Positions 18,225 through 27,215 are shown, counted from the first letter of the stretch. The stretch: DNA of 64,000 bases from Xenococcaceae cyanobacterium MO_167.B27 (GCA_030065935.1 JASJCP010000003.1:20763-84762), one strand, 5' to 3'. The notes: generated from the sequence alone by a model not told the origin. Numbers and translations: made by a program.

Positions 18225-18374
18225 GACTGTTATGTAGTTTTAATAACAGTTATAGTCTATTTTAATAGACTTATTCTATTAGCCTGAAACTTCAGTTTTA
18301 GGCGGTTTAGTATCTAGGTGCAAGATATGAGATAAGTTATATGATCTCAAAAATTGATATCTTTAATTGTAGTT

Positions 18375-18537
18375 GTAGGTTGGGTTGCGCTCGTAGTGAG
18401 GTCTTGGACTCCCGCTTACAAGTTCTTGAAATGAATTCAAGAGACAGCGGATCGGCTTTCCCCCACCGAAGCACCTTTCGGGTATAAGAGGGAGGAAACC
18501 CAACACAGATGTATCTTACTCTGGTTAAAAATTGCTA
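18375..18537 (+). repeat. 163-bp MITE-like repeat, copy 1
   Basis: It begins GTAGGTTGGGTTGCGCTCGT and contains the matching inverted AAACCCAACAC near its end, an internal TCTTGAA...TTCAAGA hairpin, and the tail ATGTATCTTACTCTGGTT. It is almost identical, base for base and without gaps, to 19373-19535. The GTTGGGTT/AACCCAAC ends resemble non-autonomous elements common in cyanobacteria. Its last three bases (18535-18537) are the stop codon of higA. Confidence 0.9.
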
Positions 18538-18954
18538 GAGAAACAAACTGGGAGAAACTTTAAAATATGCTCCTAACTTTTTAGCTTGTTCTTTGCTAAT
18601 GGCTCGTTTCCCGTTAACTATGGATGAAATTAAACCTTTAGAAGGACTAATAATTCCTACCAAATCTGTTTGTTTTGTCCCACTAGATTCTAGAAGGTGT
18701 TGTAATATTTCATGAGGTGTTAAATTACTCCAATCTTCTAAAGCATAAACTTGTTCTTCATAGTCTTGGATTAATTTTACTAGCAAGCGGAATAAAGCTG
18801 TTTCTTCTGGTGTACGGTCATTTTTCTTGGCAATGAGTTGTTCGGTTACAGTCAGGTATTTTTCGTATTCTGCTTGAGTTTCGATAATTTTGGGAATAAT
18901 TTGGATTGTATCTAAAAGTTTGAGATAATTTTTTCTACTTAAAGTAAGGGTCAT
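18535..18954 (-). CDS. higA: HigA-type antitoxin
   Basis: This 139-aa protein (from the ATG at 18954; 146 aa from 18975) has an N-terminal helical region with a long charged segment and a C-terminal helix-turn-helix (LLESSGTKQTDLVGIISPSKGLISSIVNGKRAI; seen as residues 90-120) of the kind used by HigA antitoxins encoded after their toxins. It would neutralise HigB and repress the operon. It overlaps the 3' end of higB by about 20 bases, so translation is probably coupled. The TAG stop is supplied by the end of the adjoining 163-bp repeat. Confidence 0.85.
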   Translation of the reverse strand: MTLTLSRKNYLKLLDTIQIIPKIIETQAEYEKYLTVTEQLIAKKNDRTPEETALFRLLVKLIQDYEEQVYALEDWSNLTPHEILQHLLESSGTKQTDLVGIISPSKGLISSIVNGKRAISKEQAKKLGAYFKVSPSLFL

Positions 18955-19237
18955 TTTTCCATTGTTCGCGATCATATTCAGAGTGGGTTAAAAAATATTT
19001 AAAATAGGCTACTTGTTCTTGATAGTCAATATCGAGAATTAGACGATATTGATTGCCTTTGATATTAAAAATAGTAAAATTTCCTACTGCTTCTGCATCT
19101 CGATAAGTTTTTTGTACATCAATTAAATTTTGCCATTTAGCTTGTTTGATAGTTTTACAAAAAGCTTGAATTGTTTTGGTAAGATGTGGATACTTGGATG
19201 CTTCCTGTTTAAGTTTACCAGCCGAAATTAAGTGCAT
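18935..19237 (-). CDS. higB: HigB-type mRNA interferase toxin
   Basis: This 100-aa protein from the ATG at 19237 starts MHLISAGKLKQEASKYP and has the HigB core AKWQNLIDVQKTYRDAEAVG, GNFTIFNIKGNQYRLILDI and the C-terminal YFLTHSEYDREQW. HigB toxins are RelE-like ribosome-dependent mRNA nucleases. The upstream TTG start gives 11 extra residues that do not match the family, so I prefer the ATG. Together with higA it forms a module placed between two direct 163-bp repeats. Confidence 0.88.
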   Translation of the reverse strand: MHLISAGKLKQEASKYPHLTKTIQAFCKTIKQAKWQNLIDVQKTYRDAEAVGNFTIFNIKGNQYRLILDIDYQEQVAYFKYFLTHSEYDREQWKNDPYFK

Positions 19238-19372
19238 GAAAGCATAATTAATATGGTTTTCAAATTGCAAACTTAATTCCTATGTTCGCAGATTGAAAAC
19301 TTGTTGTCAAAGTGAATATTGCTCAATAGTGGAATAATTTATAAAACCTGAATCTCAAATTTTTCCCAGCTA

Positions 19373-19535
19373 GTAGGTTGGGTTGCGCTCGTAGTGCGGT
19401 CTTGGACTCCCGCTTACAAGCTCTTGAAATGAATTCAAGAGACAGCGGATCGGCTTTCCCCCACCGAAGCACCTTTCGGGTATAAGAGGGACTTTACCCA
19501 ACACAGATGTATCTTACTCTGGTTCAAAATTGCTA
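19373..19535 (+). repeat. 163-bp MITE-like repeat, copy 2
   Basis: Same orientation and length as 18375-18537 (offset 998 bp), with about ten base differences. It occupies most of the 348-base gap between higB and the TpsA gene; the remainder (19238-19372 and 19536-19585) holds nothing recognisable apart from the higBA promoter region. Confidence 0.9.
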
Positions 19536-19585
19536 TAGTATCCGCGATGCAATGCCTAGCAGATACATTAATTAATATCACTTTT

Positions 19586-22015
19586 TCACTCTTGTAAAGC
19601 TCCACAATCTGGATGGGCAATTCCAGAATTTTGCAGGATGGTTTCAGGGGAATTTGCTACCAGCCACACGCTACCATCAGAAGTTTTAACCCAACCTTGA
19701 GATTGTTGAATAACAGGATAACTTTTCTCTGGTGTATCACCTTCTGAGCGTTGGCGCACTCCCACTACACCATTGTTACTGACTTGGATATCATCGCGAG
19801 AAGCCCAGTTGACTACCCTATCTAGATTTCCTAAAGATTCTTCCGATGTCGGAGTTAAGCCACCGCGCCCTGTAATAATAAAAGAGCTTCCTTTAGCTAT
19901 CTTGTTGTCTTCAAATTTACAGAGGTTTTGAGCTAAGATAGCATCTGCATCGATGGGAACATTAGGTAATTCGATAATACCAGAGGTAGGATCCACATCG
20001 GGACTGTTGATAGTAATCGTCCCGTCAATATCTAGCTCGGAATCTGCGGTAATTTCACTACCTGGCTCTTGAAAAAGTCCTTGTGTGGTAATTAAAATGT
20101 TTCCGCCTCTACCTTCTACTGCATTAGCGGTGATGTTGCTGTTGTCTAGTAAAGCAATTGCCTCTGAGTCAATGGTAATGTTACCGCCTGTTGCTGATTC
20201 GGTAGCATTGGTAGTAATTTCACTGTTACGGAGTAGGAGAGTATCTGCATTATTTATAGTAATATTTCCTTGGTTGCCTCTTCTGGTTTCAGCATTGAGA
20301 ATACCTCGATCTAAAGTAATATTTTGAGCATCGATGGTTAAAATTCCTGCTTCTCCTGTACCTGTAGCACTAACGTTAACTTCTCCTCGATTGGTAACGA
20401 TTAATTCAGGTGTAGTGATATCTAAGTTACCTGCATTGCCTATGCCTTGACTTTGAGATAGTAGAGTACTCGGAGCAATTTCACCTTGTTGGTCGAAACC
20501 AAATCCACTAATTTCGATAGATTCCGTTGCATTTACTTCTAGCTTACCCCCATTACCTTGAGCAAAACCCAATCTACTTAGATTCGCCGTATTTTCAACA
20601 CTACCAACTGAGACTATTGCACCGTCACGTATCACTAAACGTTTTGTGTCAAGGGTTAAGTTTCCTCCATTTCCTTGGGCGTTACCTCCATCGGCTTGAG
20701 CTAATAAGCCACTGGGAATGCTGCCCTTTAGCGATCGCCCTATTACTTCTATAGATTCTGAAGCATTAACTGTTAAATTACCACCTTGACCTTCATTCAA
20801 AGTACTGACTGCTATTCGCGCTCCATCCTGAAGAACTAGTTGTTGAACATTAATTTTAATATCTCCTGCACTGCCACTATCACTAGTTTGAGAAAATATA
20901 CTGCTATTATCTATCTCACTATTATCATCAATTCGGTTCCCTATTAATTTTAAAGAATCGGCAACTATTTTAATATCTCCTGCCTTGCCACTACCTCTAG
21001 TAGTAGCTTCTATTATTCCTCTATTCTCTAAAGTCAATTGTTTTGCCTGAATAAAAGTTGTTCCTCCATTAGAACTGCTGGTATTTTCGGCAAAAATAAG
21101 CGAATTGTCGCTAATTGTTACTGTTCCACCTATTATTTTGATATCTCCACTGGGAAGTTGCTCAAAAAAGATATTAGATGCACTATTGCTCTGTATTCCG
21201 GCAAATTCACAAAGTTTGACTGTCTGAAAATTACTTGCATTATCAAGTTTTATTGTCCAGCCTTGGTCAATTTTATTGAGACTTGCAAAACTGTTAGGTG
21301 CAGAGCTTATAACTTCAATATTTCCAGATGGTGCTGTTAATATACCTCCTTCGATAAATATGTCACCTCCAACTAAAGCCAGAGTTTTGTTAGGATTGGT
21401 CTTTAAACCAACGGGTTCATTAATTGTTATTTCAGTACTAGGTATAGATACTGTTTCAATTATCTTAGAGCGATTGCGAATTGGGTTGGCTGTTTCCCCA
21501 AATTGTAAGCCGATGGGTACACTGACAGTAAGCAAAGGTGTGACTTGTGTATGGATGGCACTATATTGAGTTAAATCTTCAAATACAATACTCTCAGCAG
21601 TAGTTGCCAAAAAAGAACCGCCAATATCAAGTCGAGCATTAGCACCAAAAATAATGCCATTAGGATTGAGCAAGAATAAATTAGCAGAGCCTTGAGCTTT
21701 GATTGTACCATCAATATTAGAGATAGAAGACCCAGTCACTCTAGTAAATATATTCTCAATTTGAAGACTGTTATTAAATACCGCTTTTCCATTGGTAGGA
21801 ACAGAAAATTCTTCAAAGCTATGAAATAAATTACCATTTTTGATAGTTCCACCGTCTATCTGACAAGAAGTGGTGCAGTCTGGGTTGACAATAGAATTTT
21901 CAGGCAAAGTCTTGTCAGGAACTATCTGTGCTTGACTTAAATTACTAAAAAATAAAAAGAAAAAAAGGAACTTTCCCTGGAGTAAAAAACACAGCTTCTT
22001 TTTCAGCATTTTCAA
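19586..22015 (-). CDS. TpsA exoprotein with filamentous haemagglutinin N-terminal domain
   Basis: This 809-aa secreted protein has a signal peptide (residues 8-30, ending SQAQ) and a TPS domain (about 35-180) with the haemagglutination activity hallmark NPNGIIFGANARLDIGGS. Beta-helix-like repeats rich in Gly, Asn and Ser follow (GNLTVNASESIEVIG, GNLTLDTKRLVIRDG, GGKLEVNATESIEISG and similar, about every 60-80 residues). The C-terminus (about 690-809) has WASRDDIQVSNNG...VRQR, usual in cyanobacterial members. It should be exported by the TpsB porin at 14329-16035 and act at the cell surface in adhesion or matrix formation. The gene ends 51 bases from a 163-bp repeat, so its original downstream neighbour has probably been displaced. 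Confidence 0.9.
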   Translation of the reverse strand: MKMLKKKLCFLLQGKFLFFFLFFSNLSQAQIVPDKTLPENSIVNPDCTTSCQIDGGTIKNGNLFHSFEEFSVPTNGKAVFNNSLQIENIFTRVTGSSISNIDGTIKAQGSANLFLLNPNGIIFGANARLDIGGSFLATTAESIVFEDLTQYSAIHTQVTPLLTVSVPIGLQFGETANPIRNRSKIIETVSIPSTEITINEPVGLKTNPNKTLALVGGDIFIEGGILTAPSGNIEVISSAPNSFASLNKIDQGWTIKLDNASNFQTVKLCEFAGIQSNSASNIFFEQLPSGDIKIIGGTVTISDNSLIFAENTSSSNGGTTFIQAKQLTLENRGIIEATTRGSGKAGDIKIVADSLKLIGNRIDDNSEIDNSSIFSQTSDSGSAGDIKINVQQLVLQDGARIAVSTLNEGQGGNLTVNASESIEVIGRSLKGSIPSGLLAQADGGNAQGNGGNLTLDTKRLVIRDGAIVSVGSVENTANLSRLGFAQGNGGKLEVNATESIEISGFGFDQQGEIAPSTLLSQSQGIGNAGNLDITTPELIVTNRGEVNVSATGTGEAGILTIDAQNITLDRGILNAETRRGNQGNITINNADTLLLRNSEITTNATESATGGNITIDSEAIALLDNSNITANAVEGRGGNILITTQGLFQEPGSEITADSELDIDGTITINSPDVDPTSGIIELPNVPIDADAILAQNLCKFEDNKIAKGSSFIITGRGGLTPTSEESLGNLDRVVNWASRDDIQVSNNGVVGVRQRSEGDTPEKSYPVIQQSQGWVKTSDGSVWLVANSPETILQNSGIAHPDCGALQE

Positions 22016-22113
22016 CCAAATTCACTATAAAGTAGCCAGCTATATCGAATTAAGAACCGAGATGTTTGTAGTCCATTGAATCTATCTATTGTGAAGACGG
22101 TAGCATACAATTT

Positions 22114-22950
22114 CTAGCCTTGGCAATGAGCGCATAATCGACACTCAATTCCACAATAATACTGGTGTTCTTGACACCAGGATTTGCAATCTGGCTGGAT
22201 AGAACTGACATTTATCTGTGAAGTCATTTCATTGTTAAAACTCCTAGCAAATAAAGCTAGTTCAATTCCTTTACTGCCTATTTCCTTGATTAATGATGTT
22301 GAGATTCCTGATAATTCACAATATTTTGCGAGATTAATCCTAGTAGTCGCTAACTCACTAACAAATAGTCCTAACCCATCTAAAATATCATTGTAACAAG
22401 AAATATTGGCTAATAATTTAACAGCAGAACCTTGAGCTAAAAAATCATCTAAAAAACAGATTATTTCTGAATCACTACCTTGTCTAATAATTCCTTGAAT
22501 AATATTTAATATTTTATTTCTATCAATTAACAAATCATCCAATTGAGCAAGTAATTTTGATTTAACTTGATTGGGAAAATCTGTCTGCTTGATTTTACTT
22601 ATTCCTTCTTTTACATATTTAGCAATTCTGTCTTCTTGAGCAAATTGATAGTCTGTATAACTCTTTTGGCAATCAACTTCTACGGTAAAAATATAATCTT
22701 CTCCTGGTTGCAACAAAGTTTCGCCATCATAAGTTACAGTTGTTTCACTTGTTGCTCGAACTTCTTTGCGCCAAACAATTCCCGTTGAACCCCTTAGCTG
22801 AAGTATATATTTAGATGCTCCTTCAAAAGAAAGCCAACTAAAACTAGGTGGGTTATCTGAGTAAGAAGTAATACTAACAAACCGAAAAACAATTAATCTT
22901 GGAACGGGAATATTTAAAGATTCTGATGTTTGGGAAATATTACCAACCAT
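22114..22950 (-). CDS. Fn3-like cyanobacterial protein with Cys-rich C-terminus
   Basis: This 278-aa hypothetical has no signal peptide. Residues about 33-92 have a beta-sandwich pattern (PSFSWLSFEGASKYILQL, then GIVWRKEV, TVTYDGETLLQPG, YIFTVEVD) like the Fn3-type segment of proteins lying near cyanobacterial CHAT and TPS genes. Residues about 105-245 are helical. The end (CKSWCQEHQYYCGIECRLC, six cysteines, from about 254) could bind metal. It lies 98 bases upstream of the TpsA gene on the same strand and may belong to the same transcription unit. I do not know its function. Confidence 0.7.
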   Translation of the reverse strand: MVGNISQTSESLNIPVPRLIVFRFVSITSYSDNPPSFSWLSFEGASKYILQLRGSTGIVWRKEVRATSETTVTYDGETLLQPGEDYIFTVEVDCQKSYTDYQFAQEDRIAKYVKEGISKIKQTDFPNQVKSKLLAQLDDLLIDRNKILNIIQGIIRQGSDSEIICFLDDFLAQGSAVKLLANISCYNDILDGLGLFVSELATTRINLAKYCELSGISTSLIKEIGSKGIELALFARSFNNEMTSQINVSSIQPDCKSWCQEHQYYCGIECRLCAHCQG

Positions 22951-23171
22951 AATTCATACGCCTAAAATTATGAAATTTTTTTGTTGTCAATTACTGCTGA
23001 AATATCCAGAATTTTTAGTCTAAACAACTAGTATTTCTGAAACCAATAGCGATCGCACTTAAGCTTCGCCCCATAGAGCAATATACACTAATAAGAAACA
23101 CGATCGCCCTGGAACAAGAGGATTGACAAAGAGCGATCGCTGTAGTGAGGAAAAAAACTAAAAAAATAAAC

Positions 23172-23435
23172 TTAGAACACAATAAAGTCACTTCTTTCTA
23201 AGTTGAGGCAACTATCCAAATTGTCGATTTTTGCTTGTCCAGAACGACTAATTAGAATATCGTTACCAAAATTACCGTATAAAATATTATCCTTAGAACT
23301 GCCTTTAAACCTCTTCTGTTTCTTCTTACTATCAACTTTTCTATATTTCCAAAACTTAAAAAGCTCTAAACATCTATTGGTTTTTTCTGCTCGTTGCTGG
23401 CGATCGCCAATAGAGCTTTTCCTAGTTTTAACCAT
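23172..23435 (-). CDS. Small basic protein with a degenerate RTX-like motif
   Basis: This 87-aa ORF starts from an ATG and is rich in Lys and Arg over its first half. Its second half contains FKGSSKDNILYGNFGNDIL, close to one and a half RTX nonapeptides, and ends LERSDFIVF. It may be the remnant of a larger calcium-binding protein or a small real gene. Its start region and upstream DNA are duplicated 198 bp further upstream, where the copied ATG leads into an unrelated short frame. I would treat it as doubtful. Confidence 0.45.
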   Translation of the reverse strand: MVKTRKSSIGDRQQRAEKTNRCLELFKFWKYRKVDSKKKQKRFKGSSKDNILYGNFGNDILISRSGQAKIDNLDSCLNLERSDFIVF

Positions 23436-23772
23436 TTTTCGATACTCTCAAACTAACTCCAGGTAAATATTGTTTGTCCTATTTATCTCTCAGTGAAAAC
23501 TACAAATTTTATGCAATCTTGTAACATTAGTTAACAATATTCTGTTAAAGATTAAATAATAAAGAGCGATCGCTCTTGCGTGATATAGAGGATAGTAAAA
23601 ATCCCTACAAGAGCTGTTCCGAGTTGTAACCATTGTTCAATAATCTCAAACTAACTCCAAGTAAATATTGTTTGTCCTATTTATCTCTCAGTAAAAACTA
23701 CGAATTTTATGCGCTCTTGTAACATTAGTTAACAATATTCTGTTAAAGATTAAATAATAAAGAGCGATCGCT
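23413..23772. repeat. Tandem duplication of 162 bp (period 198 bp)
   Basis: Bases 23413-23574 and 23611-23772 align without gaps at an offset of 198, from GAGCT...AACCAT through a shared ACATTAGTTAACAATATTCT block to AAAGAGCGATCGCT. The copy includes the upstream region and first codons of the 87-aa ORF. It accounts for most of the 443-base non-coding gap at 23436-23878. Confidence 0.9.
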
Positions 23773-23796
23773 TTGACAATAGATTAAATTATCTTT

Positions 23797-23842
23797 CTCC
23801 CCAACCCCCCTTAAAAAGGGGGGATCAAAGGGGTTGGGGGGC
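23797..23842. repeat. C-run/G-run palindromic repeat
   Basis: CCCCAACCCCCCTT faces AAGGGGGG...GGGGTTGGGGGG, a dispersed cyanobacterial palindrome type also seen at 31456-31501 and 52750-52915. It lies 37 bases after the PIN-toxin stop and could end that transcript. Confidence 0.8.
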
Positions 23843-23878
23843 AAAATCATAACTATAATTAGTAACGCCCAACTTTTC

Positions 23879-24277
23879 TTATTCTTGTAACCAATTCTCT
23901 AGCTGCAAATTGGGAATCTCAATAAAGTGACGAGTATTATGAGTCACAACAATATCTCCCCTCGATCTTGCTACGGCAGCTATTAATGCGTCTATTTCTC
24001 CTGTTGGTTTTCCTAGTCGCCTCAATTCACTCTGAATTTTGCCAAATTCCACTGCTGCTTTTTGATTAAATTCAACAATAGTAGGAATGAAATTGAGAAA
24101 TTGATCGATACGATTAAGATTTGATTCAACTTTTCGGGAACAGTAAACCCCCTTATAGAGTTCTGCGATAACTATAGTTGGTACATAGCATTGAGCATAT
24201 TTTCGATAAAATTCTGCTAAAACTTTGGGATTTTGCTCATTGATCGCTACGCAGATATTAGTATCCAGCAAGTACAC
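23879..24277 (-). CDS. vapC: VapC-type PIN-domain toxin
   Basis: This 132-aa PIN nuclease begins MYLLDTNICV (first acidic residue D5) from a GTG start. It continues with PTIVIAELYKGVY (E about 39), GEIDALIAAVARSRG (D about 98) and VVTHNTRHF near the end, the classic order of PIN catalytic residues. VapC toxins cleave tRNA or rRNA. It lies 9 bases after the antitoxin gene. The pair sits inside the CHAT/TPS locus, between the CHASE2-CHAT gene and the Fn3-like gene. Confidence 0.9.
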   Translation of the reverse strand: MYLLDTNICVAINEQNPKVLAEFYRKYAQCYVPTIVIAELYKGVYCSRKVESNLNRIDQFLNFIPTIVEFNQKAAVEFGKIQSELRRLGKPTGEIDALIAAVARSRGDIVVTHNTRHFIEIPNLQLENWLQE

Positions 24278-24286
24278 AATAAATAT

Positions 24287-24544
24287 CTACTCGTCCAAAT
24301 GATTTGTTGCTCTGCCGTAATAACTATGACGCTCTCTATCAATTTCTGCCATAATTTCGAGAAACTCCTCTTTCCCTTCCCAGGATTTCTCTAAAAATTC
24401 TTTCATCTTTTGTAATTTTTCTTCAAGGTTTATTTTCTCAACTTCCTGCACTTCTACTAAAACTTGGCTATCATCGGGAATATTGAGGTTTTCCGAAAGC
24501 TTTATCGTTTGACCGCTTTTGATACCATTGAGTTGTATTGACAT
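24287..24544 (-). CDS. Antitoxin paired with the PIN toxin
   Basis: This 85-aa protein has an N-terminal beta-rich segment (IKSGQTIKLSENLNIPDDSQVLVEV) as in cyanobacterial VapB-like antitoxins. A charged helical C-terminal half (LEEKLQKMKEFLEKSWEGKEEFLEIM) probably wraps the toxin. Its position 9 bases before vapC supports the pairing. It starts 31 bases after the stop of the CHASE2-CHAT gene. Confidence 0.8.
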   Translation of the reverse strand: MSIQLNGIKSGQTIKLSENLNIPDDSQVLVEVQEVEKINLEEKLQKMKEFLEKSWEGKEEFLEIMAEIDRERHSYYGRATNHLDE

Positions 24545-24574
24545 TTAGCGTTATTCAACCTTTTCCTAAATTAA

Positions 24575-26887
24575 TTATAGTTGTGAATAAATCTTGATAC
24601 CAGTAACAGTAAATGCGATCGCCACTAGACCAGGAATAAAAGCCAACCAACCACCTTGAGTCAAAACCAACCAACAAACACCATATAAAATAATTACACA
24701 GCTACCTATTCCCACACTGCGATAAATAGAGTTGTGTCCAACCCAAACAACTAAACCACTAGTAACTGACCAGAAACCAATCCATAACCAGTCTCCCCAA
24801 ACAGGAAGCCACCAAATAAGGGGACGATTATCTTCTACCGCACTGATTAATTGACTGATTACATGGGCGTGAAGCTCTAAACCTCTCATCTTACCGATTG
24901 CAGTATCGTGAAGATCGGGTACTGATTTAGCAGTAATTCCTACTATAACTATGCGGTCTTTAATCCAGTTGGGGTCAAAAGTTTCTCGCTCTTCTAAAAT
25001 CTCTCTAATAGTTACTTGTTGTGCTAATTGGGGGGTGCGACGATAGGAAATAAGAAGTTGATTACCGCGATCATCTAGTTTTTGATAACCACTGCTACGA
25101 TTGACTAATCTAGTTATAATTTGCTCACCAAACTGCCAATTTTCCCCCGAAGTAGTAACATCAATATCTTTGCTTTTAAAATAACGATATACTAAATGCC
25201 AAGCAAAAGAATAATTGGTATCGCAATAAGTGGTGTTAGCTACAGGATTAGGACTACGGGAGAGTAAATAACGGCGCACGTTATCATCTGCACTATTAGT
25301 AACTTTACAGTCACGGTAAATATTAACAAAACCAACTTGTTGATAAGGACTAGCTTGAGGTGGTGCAACACTATTTTCTAGGTTATCCCCCATACAGATA
25401 CTTACTACATTAGGTTGTTGCCAATAGTTTGCTAATTCTAAATTATTGTCGGGGTTTTTTCCTAGAATGGGGCGATCACGAAAAATATCTATCCCAATAA
25501 CTGCTGGTTGATGCTGTTGCAATTTATCGATCAACTCTGCTAAGACTGAATCTGGAAGAGGATAACCATATTTATCGTTACCAATATCTCTTTCATCTGC
25601 ACCTACTAGGAGGATACGGCGATCGCCTGACTCTGGTGGTAGTTTTTGAATGAGATAGTCAAAGGCTTTTAATTCCCAACCCTGTAGCATTCCTAACCAT
25701 CTTAAGCCGATAACTGCGACAGTTGTCATCAAGCTAGTAGCTAACACTACAGAAAGTCTCGGTAAGGAGTGAGAAATATTTTTAGGAGGTTGGTTTTTTA
25801 CCTTAATTAATTGTTGCCAAGTAGGAGGAATTTCCCCTGGATTTTGGACTATTAGAGGTAGCCAAGAAGCGCAGGGATATCTATCTTCTATTCCTTGTAA
25901 TTTTGCTCTAGCTTCTTTGACTGCTAAGTAAAAACTTTCTCCTCTAGCATAGGCTGTTAAAAAGTATTTCAGAAATTCTTGTGCAACTTTATCTGGTACT
26001 GGTTCGCGCATCACCAGAATTTGCGGTATTTTTAATTCTGCTAGTTCTCTTGCCAAACCTAAGCCATCACAAGAATTAAAAATAGCAATTTTTAAACCAT
26101 TTTCTACTGCTTTTTTAAGAGATAATTTTACTTCTTTAGTTGTTAAAATATCTTGCTTATTAATATAAATATAACCTGTATTTTTAGAGCTATTGCTATT
26201 ACTATGTCCAGCAAAAAATATAATATCCCATCCTTGATTATTCCATAAATGTTCGGTTATTTTTTGCCTTGTAGGTTCTACCAGTAAAGTTATGGAACTA
26301 TTAGGTAATTGCTCCAATAAATGGCGATCGCGTTCTGTATCAATTCCTTTACTGTTCCCAATAATTGCTAAAATTAAGACTTTATTTCTGGAGCTAACTA
26401 AACTTTTTGTTTCCTTCTCATAATTATAATTACTAATAGCTATTTCCGCTTTAGTATAAGGTTCAAACCAATTAACTAAATGCCAGGGCAAACATTGTAA
26501 TTGTATATTTTCTGTTTGAATTAAAATTCTAATTTCATCAAGGGGATTGAGTTTAGACAAAAACTTGTCTCGTAGAGGTCGAAAAGCATCAGCATCAAGC
26601 CAATCATTGAAACTTTTTAGTAATTGACCCGATAGGCGATCGCAATTATCAGCATAAGAATAATTAGAAACAAATGCTTTTTTAGCTTCTAACCGATTGC
26701 ATAGAGCCAAACCTAAATAAGAATTTTGCCATAAATTATATTTTTGAGGAATATCTGGGGCTGGTGGAAGTTCGGAATTAATTTCTAATTCAGTAGGTAA
26801 ACCTTCTTGAGCAATCAGTAATGTAACTGGAAACCCTTTAGTAAAACTTCCCTCTCTTATTTTTAAAGTAACTATATATATAGACAT
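24575..26887 (-). CDS. CHAT protease fused to CHASE2 sensor domain, membrane protein
   Basis: This 770-aa protein has no signal peptide. Residues about 120-350 form a CHAT domain with the putative catalytic histidine in FFAGHS (H228) and cysteine in FNSCDG (C273), followed by the PCASWLPLIV end motif. One transmembrane helix (about 378-398) leads to a CHASE2 domain (about 401-680: WELKAFDYLIQKLP, LVGADERDIG, VIGIDIFRDRP), then two or three further membrane helices to the C-terminus. CHASE2 is normally a periplasmic sensor of histidine kinases and cyclases; here it appears to control a cytoplasmic caspase-like protease. It lies between DUF1822 and a PIN toxin pair. Activity is inferred, not shown. 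Confidence 0.9.
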   Translation of the reverse strand: MSIYIVTLKIREGSFTKGFPVTLLIAQEGLPTELEINSELPPAPDIPQKYNLWQNSYLGLALCNRLEAKKAFVSNYSYADNCDRLSGQLLKSFNDWLDADAFRPLRDKFLSKLNPLDEIRILIQTENIQLQCLPWHLVNWFEPYTKAEIAISNYNYEKETKSLVSSRNKVLILAIIGNSKGIDTERDRHLLEQLPNSSITLLVEPTRQKITEHLWNNQGWDIIFFAGHSNSNSSKNTGYIYINKQDILTTKEVKLSLKKAVENGLKIAIFNSCDGLGLARELAELKIPQILVMREPVPDKVAQEFLKYFLTAYARGESFYLAVKEARAKLQGIEDRYPCASWLPLIVQNPGEIPPTWQQLIKVKNQPPKNISHSLPRLSVVLATSLMTTVAVIGLRWLGMLQGWELKAFDYLIQKLPPESGDRRILLVGADERDIGNDKYGYPLPDSVLAELIDKLQQHQPAVIGIDIFRDRPILGKNPDNNLELANYWQQPNVVSICMGDNLENSVAPPQASPYQQVGFVNIYRDCKVTNSADDNVRRYLLSRSPNPVANTTYCDTNYSFAWHLVYRYFKSKDIDVTTSGENWQFGEQIITRLVNRSSGYQKLDDRGNQLLISYRRTPQLAQQVTIREILEERETFDPNWIKDRIVIVGITAKSVPDLHDTAIGKMRGLELHAHVISQLISAVEDNRPLIWWLPVWGDWLWIGFWSVTSGLVVWVGHNSIYRSVGIGSCVIILYGVCWLVLTQGGWLAFIPGLVAIAFTVTGIKIYSQL

Positions 26888-27215
26888 GAATCATACCAGC
26901 TATTAATACCGTTTGTGTTTAAGTTTTCTACATAATGCTGAGGAGAAGATGAGACTTCATTACAAAGTCGATCTTCTGGCTAATTACCTAGATATATTAA
27001 CTCTCCTCCCACCGACTGGGAAACTGGGAGACTGAAGACCGCCCTATGTCTTAGTTTTTGTAGCCATTAATTCTTGTCCTACAGACGCGATATGTTGTAT
27101 AGGCAAGAAATACGAAGTCTGTACCAAATAATTTTAAAATCCCTCACCGCGCTGGTGTATTACGTAATACCTAACATCTTTTATTCAGTATTTGTCGACC
27201 AGTGCCAGATATCAG
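26888..27215. other. Intergenic region DUF1822 / CHASE2-CHAT
   Basis: 328 bases without a gene. It contains a perfect 14-bp palindrome GTATTACGTAATAC at 27157-27170, 46 bases after the DUF1822 stop, and a GACTGGGAAACTGGGAGACTG near-repeat at about 27017-27037. The promoter of the CHASE2-CHAT gene should be here if it is not read through from DUF1822. Confidence 0.5.

Noticed and set aside
19435..19620. 61-aa minus-strand ORF overlapping repeat copy 2
   Set aside because: Entirely explained by the 163-bp repeat and the TpsA 3' end.
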